Source: a virus. Taken from it: a stretch of DNA of 51,038 nucleotides. Position 1 is the first letter of the stretch. Every line of letters begins with the position of its first letter. The position numbers were made by a program, and so were the translations under genes. Shown here piece by piece: positions 1 through 6,950 of the stretch. The notes below the pieces were generated by a model, which did not search any database, was not told the origin of the DNA, and saw nothing but the letters and a program-made list of their open reading frames with translations. The stretch covers positions 1 to 51,038 of IMG/VR virus record IMGVR_UViG_3300043664_000006. One strand, given 5' to 3'.

Positions 1-36
1 CTTGAGGACGCCGACAAGGCACTCCCCGCGTCATGA
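1..36 (+). CDS. 3' end of the small lysis-region protein (partial copy)
   Basis: This is the tail of the 60-residue gene that is complete at 50765-50947; only its last 11 codons and the TGA at 34-36 lie here because the circular genome was opened inside it. The stop overlaps the ATG of the next gene as ATGA, exactly as at the right end of the window. It is not a separate gene. Confidence 0.85.
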   Translation, partial: LEDADKALPAS

Positions 37-127
37 CGCCGGCGAACCTGCTGCGGAACATCATCGATCCCGGCCTCGCGTTCATGGCCTCGGTGCTGGG
101 CCCGCGGCCAACCGTCACGCCGGCGGC
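1..127. repeat. 127-bp terminal direct repeat, left copy
   Basis: These 127 bases are identical to 50912-51038. An exact overlap of 127 bases is what a de Bruijn assembler run with k=127 leaves at the two ends of a circular contig, so I read this as a circularisation overlap rather than a biological terminal repeat. The copy holds the last 11 codons of one small gene and the start of the lysozyme-like gene. The unique circle is 50,911 bp. Confidence 0.9.
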
Positions 128-527
128 CAGAGTCATGCTGCTCGCGATCTCCGGCCAGGAGGGCGATTTCTCAAAGCGCCGGCAGATCGGGGGACCGGCC
201 AGGTCATACTGGCAGATGGAACGCGGCGGCGGTGTGGCTGGTGTGCTGGCGCACCATGTCACCGGGCCAATGGCCGCTAAGGTCTGCGACGCGCTGGACA
301 TCCCCGGCGACCTGACAACGGTGTTCGAGGCCGTGGCATGGTCCGACCATCTCGCGGTGGCGATGGCCCGGCTGCTGCTGTGGACCGATGTGACGCCTCT
401 CCCCACGGTCGGACAACAGGCTGTCGCCTACGCTTGCTACGCGGGCCTGTGGCGGCCGGGAAAGCCTGGGCCGGATCGCTGGCCTGACAATTACAGTGCG
501 GCACAGGCCGCCGTGGGGACGCCGTGA
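33..527 (+). CDS. Lysozyme-like protein, candidate endolysin
   Basis: This 164-residue protein is the best endolysin candidate, acting on peptidoglycan at the end of the lytic cycle. Around residues 38-65 there is a motif with AISGQEGDF, then RRQIGGPARSYWQME, which matches the layout of lysozyme and lytic transglycosylase families: a catalytic Glu in a Q-E-S/G context followed by a conserved aromatic-Q turn. The C-terminal WRPGKP segment recurs in proteins of this kind in other proteobacterial phages. No signal peptide is visible, so release would need a holin. It starts by ATGA overlap with the preceding 60-residue gene and ends by GTGA overlap with the next, within the lysis cassette. No other stand-alone endolysin is seen in the genome. 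The enzymatic role is inferred. Confidence 0.6.
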   Translation: MTPANLLRNIIDPGLAFMASVLGPRPTVTPAARVMLLAISGQEGDFSKRRQIGGPARSYWQMERGGGVAGVLAHHVTGPMAAKVCDALDIPGDLTTVFEAVAWSDHLAVAMARLLLWTDVTPLPTVGQQAVAYACYAGLWRPGKPGPDRWPDNYSAAQAAVGTP

Positions 528-745
528 GCACCCCCGATAGCGAGGACCAGCCCAACAAAGACGCGGCACGGCACAAAGCGGGGCTACAGGCCGCGCTGGA
601 AACGTGGAGGGAGGGCTGCCCAACAGAACCGATGGAACACGATTACTTCCTGCGCCTGATGGAAAAGGCCATTTCCGCCTACCATGCCCAGACAGGTGTG
701 GTTCCGCCCTACCCGATCGATCCGAACAAATGGTACACCCGCTGA
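524..745 (+). CDS. Hypothetical protein, last gene of the late operon
   Basis: This 73-residue charged protein starts at GTG in a 4-bp overlap with the lysozyme-like gene, so the two are translationally coupled. It has no signal peptide or membrane segment and I do not recognise a family; the C-terminus (PYPIDPNKWYTR) is proline- and aromatic-rich. It is the last gene before the terminator at 853-878 and so closes the late transcript. A lysis-associated role is only positional. Confidence 0.6.
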   Translation: MSTPDSEDQPNKDAARHKAGLQAALETWREGCPTEPMEHDYFLRLMEKAISAYHAQTGVVPPYPIDPNKWYTR

Positions 746-852
746 TCCGCGCTTGACCCCCTCCACGCCGGGGATACGATCCTCTGGCCACAATCTCGGA
801 GTCCCTATGTAGGCACCCAGAGCATCGCATCGCACTCATTTGCAATTCAGAG

Positions 853-878
853 CGCCAGCCCCCCGAGGCTGGCGTTTT
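853..878 (+). terminator. Rho-independent terminator of the late operon
   Basis: A perfect 8-bp stem (CGCCAGCC / GGCTGGCG) with a six-base loop is followed directly by TTTT. It lies about 105 bp after the last late gene and faces rightward, ending the head-tail-lysis transcript. Confidence 0.85.
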
Positions 879-1112
879 GCGTTTCAGGCCGAATAAATCT
901 CACCGTATTGCCGGCGCGGAACGGTGAGCACCCCACTATACCACGACAACAAAGGGGGCCTTCAGCCTGCATCACGCAGCCCCATCCCCTACCCCGGTCT
1001 TAGCGCCAGTGTGCCCTTGGTAGGGCCAGCCGCCCACACGCGGGTAAGCATGACGGTTCACTGGATGCAGTTGGGAGCGTCGTCCGGTGCGGGTCTTATC
1101 AGCCGGTTCCGC
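879..1112. other. Intergenic stretch between converging operons
   Basis: Between the rightward late terminator and the leftward early terminator I see no convincing gene. A rightward reading frame from 924 to 1238 exists, but it lacks a ribosome binding site and has a shadow-like composition. The region separates two converging transcription units. Confidence 0.6.
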
Positions 1113-1157
1113 ACAAAAGAAAACGGGGACCGACGCCCGAAACGTCTGCCATCCCCG
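1113..1157 (-). terminator. Rho-independent terminator of the leftward early operon
   Basis: Read on the minus strand, CGGGGA pairs with TCCCCG around an inner GACG/CGTC stem, followed by the T-rich run TTTTCTTTTG. It lies about 110 bp beyond the stop of the last leftward gene (1265) and should end the integrase-region transcript. Confidence 0.7.
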
Positions 1158-1264
1158 CTCTCCTCGCGCACCCGGTCGGGGAATGAGATCCCTCCGGATG
1201 CGTCAAACCGCCGGCTCTGTTCCGCCCAGGAGTGGTGAAACGATCGGCGGATTCAGTGATCCTG

Positions 1265-1630
1265 TCAGGCGGCTTTCGTGAGGGGGTAAAACCAGTCCAG
1301 CGCCGCGTCGATCATCCCCTTGAACGCTGTTCGCGTCTCCGAGGGAAGCACCGAGCCGGCCGGCGGCAGCGTTTGAACGAGAGAGATGAGCGAAGCCGGG
1401 GCGGGACCAGCGCCGATCGCGCGCGTGCTCATCGCGGCGGCGCGAGCAGGCGTGGGCTTTGGCAGCGAACTGATCGACGCGGGTGGAGCGCCGGCGGCGG
1501 CCGCGAGCTTGTTCGCCGCTCGGGTGGCGGCTGCCTTTTTCGTCCGGGCGGCTATCTGCGCCTTGGTGGGAGTCTTGCGTGTGGTGGAGCTGGGTTGGCT
1601 GGCGGTCTCGCCGCTTGTTGATGCGGACAT
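1265..1630 (-). CDS. Ala/Lys-rich small basic protein
   Basis: I place the start at 1630 because AGAGAGG lies nine bases upstream of that ATG; a longer reading to 1705 has no such site. The 121-residue product has a Ser/Thr-rich N-terminus, then an Ala/Lys/Arg-rich stretch (about residues 20-45, with KKAAATRAANK) and a hydrophobic C-terminal end (AALDWFYPL). The composition suggests nucleic-acid binding, but no family is recognised. It lies beyond attP relative to integrase and has its own palindrome upstream (1663-1680), so it may be transcribed separately from the leftward operon, perhaps in the lysogen. Confidence 0.55.
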   Translation of the reverse strand: MSASTSGETASQPSSTTRKTPTKAQIAARTKKAAATRAANKLAAAAGAPPASISSLPKPTPARAAAMSTRAIGAGPAPASLISLVQTLPPAGSVLPSETRTAFKGMIDAALDWFYPLTKAA

Positions 1631-1662
1631 GTTGGTGAGCCTCTCTGATGGAAAACGGCGAG

Positions 1663-1680
1663 ACGGTAATGAGATACCGT
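1663..1680 (-). promoter_or_regulatory. Palindrome upstream of the 1265-1630 gene
   Basis: ACGGTA and TACCGT form a perfect 6-bp inverted repeat around six bases, 33-50 bp upstream of the ATG at 1630. The position suits an operator over a promoter, but the -35/-10 boxes here are weak (TTGCTC and TACCGT with 17-bp spacing at best). Confidence 0.35.
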
Positions 1681-1776
1681 GGCGGGAGCAAATTAACGTG
1701 CACACTGGCCCCGGAAACTCGCGAACCGGACGCAGTTCAGGCCACTTCTCGCATCATGTGGGCACGGGAAACCGCG

Positions 1777-1840
1777 GCTCGCGGGTAGGAGCACTGTTTT
1801 GGTAAGGGAAAGGTCGAGAGTTCGATCCCCTCCAGCAGCA
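1777..1840 (+). other. attP: Probable attP: tRNA-Thr(GGT) 3' segment
   Basis: From 1799 to 1840 the sequence reads as the 3' part of a tRNA: anticodon loop TTGGTAA (GGT, threonine), a 5-nt strand GGGAA, variable region AGGTC, T-arm GAGAG-TTCGATC-CCCTC, acceptor strand CAGCAGC and discriminator A. Spacings are exact for a tRNA. Upstream, GCTC-N8-GAGC at 1777-1792 even mimics a D-arm, but the anticodon stem does not pair and no 5' acceptor strand is present, so it is not a functional tRNA. It lies 63 bp past the integrase stop, the usual position of attP, where integration restores a host tRNA 3' end. One A-C mismatch is present in the T-stem. Confidence 0.7.
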
Positions 1841-1902
1841 TCAACGGTTTTTCAGCTTTCAGGCGAAATCAGCAGGCGGGTTTCCGGTGCCACTGGCCCC
1901 GT

Positions 1903-2946
1903 TTACGCGGACAGAGCTTCAATAGCTCGGCGTAGATAGTCCGGACTGTGCTTGGCATAGACCCGCTCCGTGATCCGAGAATCGCGATGGCCGAGCAGCC
2001 GGGCGATTTCGGAGAACGGCACACCGCGCATCGTCATCCAGGTCGCCGCCGTGTGCCGTAGGATGTGCGGCGTCACGCCTGGCAGGTTGGCGCGCCTCGC
2101 GGCGGCCCGGGTACCCGTCTTCACGCTGGCCACGGGTTTGCCACCATGCTCGATCACGTGTTCGCAGGTCGCCGCCGCCCGTGCGTCTCTCAGGACAGGC
2201 AGCAACTTCGCGCCGATCGGCACGACCGCCCTCCCCTTGCCGCCAGGCGCATCGCCGAGGTCGATCAATCCCGCGTTGAAGTCGACCTGGCCCCAGGTCA
2301 GCTCGAGAACCGCCCCAGCTCGCGCGGCCGTGTAGAGGCATATAGCGAGAAACGTCTTGACGTGCGGGGCCAGGGCTGATCCCAGGAGACGATCGGCCTC
2401 CTCGAGGGAAAGCCAGCGGTCCCTTGGCGCCGGCTGGCGGGGAACCTCGATTTTCGGGACGTCGCTGATCCATTTTCCCTCGAGCGCCCATTTCAAAGCC
2501 GCTCGAAGTGTCACCAGTTCGCGGATGATCGTGCCGTCGCGAATCGGTTTCTTCCGCCTGGTGGCCTTCGGCCCCACGATGTGCCCTTCGGCCCGCCGTT
2601 GTCTGGCGTAGAACCGCGCCCGCTCTTTGGTCAGGTGGTCCGGCTGCAAATCCCCGAGGTGACGCCTGAGCGCATTGCCGGCGGCCTCCAGGGTGGCGTA
2701 CGCGCGTACGACTGGCTTGCGATCAGCGAGATACCCGTCGAGGATCAGCGAGACGGTGGGTTGTTCCGGGGGGGCGGGAGTTCCCCGTCCGGCGACGAAT
2801 TGCGCGAGCCAGATTGAGGCGCGGCGCTTGTCTGTCTCCCCAGTTGAAATGCGTTGCCACGTCCCGTTCTGCCACCAACGGACATAGAAACGATCTCCGC
2901 GCCGGGCGAGCCGGTAGTTTGGGGCGTCGAGTTTGGGCCGCGCCAT
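1903..2946 (-). CDS. int: Tyrosine-recombinase phage integrase
   Basis: This 347-residue protein catalyses site-specific recombination between attP and the host site. The N-terminus has the arm-binding-like start typical of phage integrases (RGDRFYVRWWQNGTW). The catalytic domain shows the first Arg in YTAARAGAVLELTW, the H-x-x-R box in HILRHTAATW, the later His in LLGHRDS and the nucleophilic Tyr in ERVYAKHSP. GAGG lies seven bases before the ATG. The gene is at the distal end of the leftward early operon, next to attP, and its first 202 bp overlap the excisionase-like gene in another frame. All catalytic positions are intact, so it should be active. Confidence 0.95.
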   Translation of the reverse strand: MARPKLDAPNYRLARRGDRFYVRWWQNGTWQRISTGETDKRRASIWLAQFVAGRGTPAPPEQPTVSLILDGYLADRKPVVRAYATLEAAGNALRRHLGDLQPDHLTKERARFYARQRRAEGHIVGPKATRRKKPIRDGTIIRELVTLRAALKWALEGKWISDVPKIEVPRQPAPRDRWLSLEEADRLLGSALAPHVKTFLAICLYTAARAGAVLELTWGQVDFNAGLIDLGDAPGGKGRAVVPIGAKLLPVLRDARAAATCEHVIEHGGKPVASVKTGTRAAARRANLPGVTPHILRHTAATWMTMRGVPFSEIARLLGHRDSRITERVYAKHSPDYLRRAIEALSA

Positions 2947-3116
2947 TGCCGTGCCTCGTATGCTTCCCGGTCGGACTGACGAACGCGGATCAACCTACCG
3001 ATGAGAATGTGGCCCAACGCCCCGCTGGCGCAAAGGTCATAGACATGCCTGGGAGAGACCGCCCAGGCACGGGCGAGTTGAGGGACGGAGTAGGCGAAGG
3101 GGCCGGATTCACTCAC
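2745..3116 (-). CDS. xis: Excisionase-like helix-turn-helix protein
   Basis: This 123-residue protein starts at GTG in a 4-bp GTGA overlap with the upstream gene. Residues about 5-55 form a MerR/excisionase-type winged helix-turn-helix (YSVPQLARAWAVSPRHVYDL, then GRLIRVRQSDREAYE). Xis proteins of this kind bind attP and steer the integrase towards excision, and the position just before int fits. The odd part is the C-terminal tail, low in complexity and rich in Gly, Ser, Pro and Arg, encoded entirely inside the start of int. Either the overlap is real or a stop was lost. The DNA-binding assignment is firm; the excisionase role is inferred. Confidence 0.7.
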   Translation of the reverse strand: MSESGPFAYSVPQLARAWAVSPRHVYDLCASGALGHILIGRLIRVRQSDREAYEARQWRGPNSTPQTTGSPGAEIVSMSVGGRTGRGNAFQLGRQTSAAPQSGSRNSSPDGELPPPRNNPPSR

Positions 3117-3319
3117 GGTGGCGTCCACTTCCAGAAGCCTTGCGCTCCCCTTGCTGGGATGGGCTTTCGGGTCGCCAGCGCCTCGGCTGTGGCATAGCCC
3201 TGTGCGGCGGTGTCCCCGTCCGCGATGGATTCCCGCCGATCTTCGAGACACCGCTCTCGGTGCTTGTGGCATGCGCCCATCGCCGCCCTGAGGCCGTCGA
3301 GATAGGTGCGCTCACCCAT
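3113..3319 (-). CDS. Hypothetical early protein
   Basis: The ATG at 3319 is chosen because GGTGGGGAG lies seven bases upstream; a GTG at 3334 is possible in the same frame. The 68-residue product begins MGERTYLDGLRAAMGAC and is charged, helical in character and without a membrane segment. Its stop overlaps the GTG of the excisionase-like gene. No family is recognised; it is one of several small genes between the recombination genes and integrase. Confidence 0.6.
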   Translation of the reverse strand: MGERTYLDGLRAAMGACHKHRERCLEDRRESIADGDTAAQGYATAEALATRKPIPARGAQGFWKWTPP

Positions 3320-3340
3320 CGATCGGCTCCCCACCTTTGC

Positions 3341-3616
3341 TCACGACGACATCGCGCGGAATGTGCGCAGTTCGAGCCTGACGATCCGCTCCGAGGCGTG
3401 CTGCGACGCGCTCTGGATGCGCCGGGCCAGGGGTGCCAACGACTCGGCCACGTGACGCCTTCCGTTCATCAGCGGCATGTGTCGCATCCCGAGTCCGCCG
3501 GGCAGGGGTATATCCGCGGCGATCATGCTCTCTCCGCCAGCGGCGTAATGTGCAATCCAGATGTGGACTTCCATGAACGGCGCGCCGGCCGGAGATTCGA
3601 TGAGGAGGTCAGGCAT
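3341..3616 (-). CDS. Hypothetical early protein
   Basis: This 91-residue protein starts at an ATG eight bases inside the end of the preceding gene. Residues 10-35 look like a beta-rich domain (FMEVHIWIAHYAAGG), followed by a basic helix (RRHVAESLAPLARRIQSA). I do not recognise a family. Tight packing in the leftward operon supports it as a real gene. Confidence 0.55.
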   Translation of the reverse strand: MPDLLIESPAGAPFMEVHIWIAHYAAGGESMIAADIPLPGGLGMRHMPLMNGRRHVAESLAPLARRIQSASQHASERIVRLELRTFRAMSS

Positions 3617-3887
3617 CGCTCGGCTCTCCGCACGGGAGGGGGAACATCGAAGGCGGGACAACGATATCGACGATGTTCGGGTCTCCGCATGCCGGCTCGG
3701 TTCCAGCGCGGGCCTTGCGCGCGGCGCGTGGCTTGCGGGTGACGATCGCCAGCATCTCGGCCAGCTCGTCTCTGCAAGCAGTCGCGATCTCCGCTCTCCG
3801 GGTGTGGGTCGCCATCTCCAGTTCCAGCTGGTTGATCCGGTCGCGCAACGCCTGGGTTGCGGGGTCGTTTGGGATTATGTCGCTCAT
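3609..3887 (-). CDS. Hypothetical coiled-coil early protein
   Basis: This 92-residue protein has a predicted coiled coil at residues 12-50 (ALRDRINQLELEMATHTRRAE) and a basic middle (TRKPRAARKARAG). It starts in a 4-bp ATGA overlap with the nuclease gene upstream and ends eight bases into the next. Its function is unknown. Confidence 0.6.
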   Translation of the reverse strand: MSDIIPNDPATQALRDRINQLELEMATHTRRAEIATACRDELAEMLAIVTRKPRAARKARAGTEPACGDPNIVDIVVPPSMFPLPCGEPSDA

Positions 3888-4183
3888 GTCATTGCCTTTC
3901 GGTGTTGGTTGCTCTCGACCCAGAGTCTCGCGGCTATCTGAGAGAGGTCCAGTCCGTGCCTCACTTCAAAGGTGCGTGACCCGATTGAATGGATTTCCGC
4001 ATGGTGTTCAAAACAAAATTGCGCTGAGTATTGATCTGACGGCTTTAACGCCACGCCAGCGCCTTTGCGGATGTGATGCGCCTGGATCATCTCCCCCTGG
4101 CAGCCCGGAACCGAGCACGGCAGCGTGCGCAGCCAGGCTAAGTGCCGGGGTGAGCGGTGGCGCTCGGTTTTGGGGAGGAGCAT
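3884..4183 (-). CDS. HNH-type nuclease, Ref/DUF968-like
   Basis: The 99-residue product has the pattern of small phage HNH nucleases of the Ref/DUF968 kind: a Cys pair in LPCSVPGCQG, the AHHIRKG box, then CFEHHAEIH near residues 67-75. The paired Cys and His residues would hold zinc and a catalytic metal. Such proteins help recombination or degrade DNA in phage recombination modules, which fits the neighbouring ERF and YqaJ-type genes. I start it at 4183, where ATG overlaps the previous stop as TGATG; an ATG five codons upstream is also in frame. The fold assignment is reasonable, the exact role inferred. Confidence 0.65.
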   Translation of the reverse strand: MLLPKTERHRSPRHLAWLRTLPCSVPGCQGEMIQAHHIRKGAGVALKPSDQYSAQFCFEHHAEIHSIGSRTFEVRHGLDLSQIAARLWVESNQHRKAMT

Positions 4184-4413
4184 CAGTTCGGTACCCACTC
4201 ACCATCCGGCGGGAGCTTCGCGTTCTCCCAACCGTCATACTCCCGCGCTCGCTGCCAGCGGCCTTTGACGCCCATCTGACGCGCGCCGTCGGGCTTGTAG
4301 GGCTTCCAGCGATACGTCGTGACCGTGGTCACGCGGACGTTGACATACATCGTGTCCGTTGGGCGCAGTTCCGAGGTTGGGCGCCACTCGGTTTCGGCGG
4401 GAATGTCCGTCAT
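4183..4413 (-). CDS. Hypothetical early protein
   Basis: This 76-residue protein begins in a TGATG overlap with the exonuclease gene and ends in another with the HNH gene. It is rich in Trp, Arg and Pro (EWRPTSELRPTDTMY, WENAKLPPDGEW). Short phage proteins with a WRP-x(n)-ELRP start are common in early operons, but no function is known to me. Confidence 0.6.
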   Translation of the reverse strand: MTDIPAETEWRPTSELRPTDTMYVNVRVTTVTTYRWKPYKPDGARQMGVKGRWQRAREYDGWENAKLPPDGEWVPN

Positions 4414-5066
4414 CACGCCGCCTCGATCAGCACGCGGTTGTCGTTCGCGAAGAAGCCAGATGCTCGCGCTTTGACAAGCATTTCATCGCGCATATCGAGG
4501 AATTCGCGGAGCGCCGCGCTCATCTTGGCGATGTAGGGTTCGTCCCTTTCGACGCGGATCAAGGCCGGCGGCAGATCAGGATGATACGCGAATAGATCAA
4601 CGTGACTTAGTTCTGCTACGGCAAGCTGGCCCTGGACCTGTTGTTTGAAATCATCCTCCGGGCCGTCGATCAGGATAGCCATGTGCCCTTCGTCGAGGCG
4701 ACATTTGACCTCGACAGCGCCACGCGTGCCGACGATGAGGCGGTCCGGGCTGCATCCGACCCGCCCGTCGTCGGTCGTAATGAAGCCGACGAGCTTCGTC
4801 TCGGCGTCTGTGATGAACTCGTATTGCTGGATGGCGATCGGCTCAAGCATCCGGCCGCGTTCCATCGCGAACGTGTTCAGCGGCGGCTTCTCCAGGGGCT
4901 TACCCATCAGTGTCTCCGCTACCAATGCGAAGGCATATTTCCGGGCGGACTTTGAGAGGTCGCCGCGCGCTGCTGTCACGATCCTGTGGAATTCGCTCGC
5001 TGTAGGAATCCCGAGGCGCGCCTTGATCCACTCGGGCGAACCCTGCTGCACATCTATGATCTTCAT
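4413..5066 (-). CDS. YqaJ/lambda-exonuclease-type recombination nuclease
   Basis: This 217-residue protein has the marks of the YqaJ viral recombinase family, 5'-3' exonucleases with a PD-(D/E)xK core: QGSPEWIKARLGIPTASEF at the N-terminus, MERGRMLEPIAIQQYE near residue 68, GCSPDRLI with the catalytic Asp near 107, AVEVKC with the E-x-K pair near 120, and a Q-rich helix (FKQQVQGQL) near 138-146. It would resect double-strand ends to give 3' tails for the ERF annealing protein encoded two genes upstream, forming a Red-like pair. It starts in an ATGA overlap with the HNH/AP2 gene. The catalytic residues all appear present. Confidence 0.9.
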   Translation of the reverse strand: MKIIDVQQGSPEWIKARLGIPTASEFHRIVTAARGDLSKSARKYAFALVAETLMGKPLEKPPLNTFAMERGRMLEPIAIQQYEFITDAETKLVGFITTDDGRVGCSPDRLIVGTRGAVEVKCRLDEGHMAILIDGPEDDFKQQVQGQLAVAELSHVDLFAYHPDLPPALIRVERDEPYIAKMSAALREFLDMRDEMLVKARASGFFANDNRVLIEAA

Positions 5067-5683
5067 AAGGATACTCCGTTGCTCATCTGAAGGACGTAAG
5101 CCTCGACATTCTTGCGGGCGTCCATCGCGGCTTCGAGGCTATCGAAGGTGCCTATGGTGATGTAGACTTTCCACTTTCCACGTTCCGTGTTGAACGTGAT
5201 GCCCGTCATGCCACTCCTGCCGTGTGCGCGCTTATTGCGCTGCTGCTCCGAGCGGGTTGCCCATTTGCAGTTTCCGGGTTCGTAGTCTCCGTCGTTTTCG
5301 ATTCGATCGAGCGAGTGAGCAGCGCTCGGCTTTGCACCCATATCGGCAAGGAAGTTGGTAAAGGCATTCCAGCGCTCGCAGACTTTGATGCCGCGTCCGC
5401 CGTAGTATCTGTAGGCGGCGTTCTTTGGATTGTGACATCGAGTGCGCATATTTACCCAACTGTTGTGTTCGGGTGATTTCCAACGCCCGTTCGCCGTCCT
5501 TCGCAAGCAGCCGCACGTCGTGGTGTGGCCGCATGTGAGGTTGGACCGAAAAGCGGTGATCTGGCCTCCGCAGTCGCACTTGCATATCCACGCTCGGCCT
5601 CGACTTGCGGGGTTGCTTGCATCAAGTGAAAGCGCGACCAGTCGCCCGAACTTCTGGCCCGTCAGATCGATCGGCCCTGTCAT
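5063..5683 (-). CDS. HNH/AP2-type endonuclease, possibly homing
   Basis: This 206-residue protein begins DLTGQKFGRLVAL, a start widely seen in phage HNH proteins, followed by a zinc-ribbon-like Cys set (CKCDCGG, CGHTTTCGC). A central segment SLDRIENDGDYEPGNCKWAT is the HNH-like core, and the C-terminus (GITFNTERGKWKVYITIGTF) looks like an AP2 DNA-binding domain. Such genes are usually mobile homing endonucleases. It is inserted between erf and the exonuclease with 4-bp overlaps at both ends, so it is fully integrated in the operon. Target and activity are not known. Confidence 0.8.
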   Translation of the reverse strand: MTGPIDLTGQKFGRLVALSLDASNPASRGRAWICKCDCGGQITAFRSNLTCGHTTTCGCLRRTANGRWKSPEHNSWVNMRTRCHNPKNAAYRYYGGRGIKVCERWNAFTNFLADMGAKPSAAHSLDRIENDGDYEPGNCKWATRSEQQRNKRAHGRSGMTGITFNTERGKWKVYITIGTFDSLEAAMDARKNVEAYVLQMSNGVSL

Positions 5684-6489
5684 GCCGCCGCTCCTGTGTT
5701 CAATGCCGTCCGCTGGGCTCGTTGGCTCTTCTTGCTCAGAAGAGCGTTTTTAAGCCGGGCGAATTCACCAGCCGGGATTTCCTTGATCGACCGCAGGTGG
5801 GAAAAGCCGAAGCTGTCGAGGAACCCGCGTTCGTTGGTCTGAACCGCTGTCGGATCGAACGCGACATCCGCGATCAACTTGTACAGCAGATCGACCGGCG
5901 CCTGACCGATCAGCTCGCCGGTATCCTCGCGACGATTGCGGTTCCCGTCATTGTCGTCGTTCGCCAAGACCACGTTGAAAATCATGCACGTCAAATACCT
6001 GCGCAGATAAGACACCGTTGAAGCCAGCCCGTGCAGTTGCGTTTTGTTCGCTTTGCCCTGGGGGCCCGCGGTGTCCGGTGCGGCCTCAAGCTGGAACTTC
6101 TTGGCGTGTCCCGAGACGTGCGAGCACTCGCAGACGATCCGCTCGTTCGGTCCGTCGATCGACTCCGAATTGAATTCGAGGATGAAGCCGTGCTTCGTGT
6201 AGATCGGCCGGATCGCGGCGTCGATCGTCTCGAGCCGTGCGTATTTGCTCCGGGTCTGGTCGTTCGTGGCATCCCGCACGACGGGCAGCATCTCGCCCTG
6301 CGCCGCGGCCATCGCCCGGTTGTATTGAAGCCTGGCGTCGTCGGCGACGATCTCGCGCTGCATGCGCATCAAGGCTTCGAGTTTGGTGACGTCGATGGAG
6401 GGATCACGCACCGCGCGGGCCACGAAGTTGAGGAGGGAGTCCGGCGCCTCCGTCATGCCGGATGCCTCGATCTTGGCGATCTCGTTCAT
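5680..6489 (-). CDS. erf: ERF-family single-strand annealing recombinase
   Basis: This 269-residue protein matches the ERF family, which anneals complementary single strands and aids circularisation and recombination of phage DNA. Typical segments are YNRAMAAAQGEMLPVVRDA, SKYARLETIDAAIRPIYTKHGF, CECSHVSGHAKKF, and the ERF signature around GLASTVSYLRRYLTCMIFNV with following acidic NDDNDGN. Length is typical. It starts in a 4-bp ATGA overlap with a 50-residue membrane-protein gene. With the YqaJ-type nuclease it makes a complete two-component recombination system. Confidence 0.92.
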   Translation of the reverse strand: MNEIAKIEASGMTEAPDSLLNFVARAVRDPSIDVTKLEALMRMQREIVADDARLQYNRAMAAAQGEMLPVVRDATNDQTRSKYARLETIDAAIRPIYTKHGFILEFNSESIDGPNERIVCECSHVSGHAKKFQLEAAPDTAGPQGKANKTQLHGLASTVSYLRRYLTCMIFNVVLANDDNDGNRNRREDTGELIGQAPVDLLYKLIADVAFDPTAVQTNERGFLDSFGFSHLRSIKEIPAGEFARLKNALLSKKSQRAQRTALNTGAAA

Positions 6490-6638
6490 CTCAAATTCCT
6501 TTGTTGATCAGAAGAACCGGGGCGGTGCCGGCGGACGGTGCAGTGCGATAACGCGAGGGACACACTCACGATCAGCAGTGCTATCGCGGGGATGGCCAGG
6601 GCGACGAGGGAAACGAAGTTGGTGATGTCGTTGGACAT
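6486..6638 (-). CDS. 50-residue single-span membrane protein
   Basis: This short gene runs from ATG at 6638 to a TGA that overlaps the ERF start as ATGA. Its product has one long hydrophobic helix (residues about 8-30, FVSLVALAIPAIALLIVSV) and a basic tail (CTVRRHRPG), so it should sit in the inner membrane with the tail inside. The tight placement (3 bp after the preceding stop, 4-bp overlap with erf) makes it likely to be real. Its function is unknown. Confidence 0.6.
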   Translation of the reverse strand: MSNDITNFVSLVALAIPAIALLIVSVSLALSHCTVRRHRPGSSDQQRNLR

Positions 6639-6641
6639 TGC

Positions 6642-6950
6642 TCAAATGTCCTTGTTGTCGTTGGCGCATTCCCACGCCTTCGCTTCGTTCTCGTCGAACC
6701 ACCTTTTGAGCGTCGCGATCTCGATCACTGTCAGCGGCCCAGGTGCATCCGAGGGAACGCCGTCGAATTCAGCGCCGATGAACTCAACCTCGAATTCCGC
6801 CGCTTCGGGTGGCTCCCAGTAGGACCCGCGCCAGCCGCGCGAGGTCATGGTCGCGGCGAACCGAACGGTGATGTCGCACTCGACCGGGCCGTACTCCTCG
6901 GTCTGCCGGATCAGCGTGGTGCCGATGGACAGGTCGTCGTTGGTGAGCAT
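6642..6950 (-). CDS. Hypothetical early protein
   Basis: The ATG at 6950 is preferred because it overlaps the upstream stop as TGATG; an upstream start at 6980 is in frame. The 102-residue product is acidic, beta-rich at first (DDLSIGTTLIRQTEEYGPVE, YWEPPEAAEFEVEF) and ends in a helix rich in Glu, Trp and Asn. I do not recognise a family. Confidence 0.6.
   Translation of the reverse strand: MLTNDDLSIGTTLIRQTEEYGPVECDITVRFAATMTSRGWRGSYWEPPEAAEFEVEFIGAEFDGVPSDAPGPLTVIEIATLKRWFDENEAKAWECANDNKDI

Noticed and set aside
204-845. Long leftward frame opposite the lysozyme-like gene
   Set aside because: It is a mirror frame caused by high GC; the rightward genes have overlaps and motifs that support them.
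924-1238. Rightward open frame after the late terminator
   Set aside because: No ribosome binding site, shadow-like composition and location past a strong terminator.
1777-1840. Complete tRNA-Thr gene
   Set aside because: The 5' acceptor strand is absent and the anticodon stem does not pair, so only the 3' part is tRNA-like; it fits an attachment site better.
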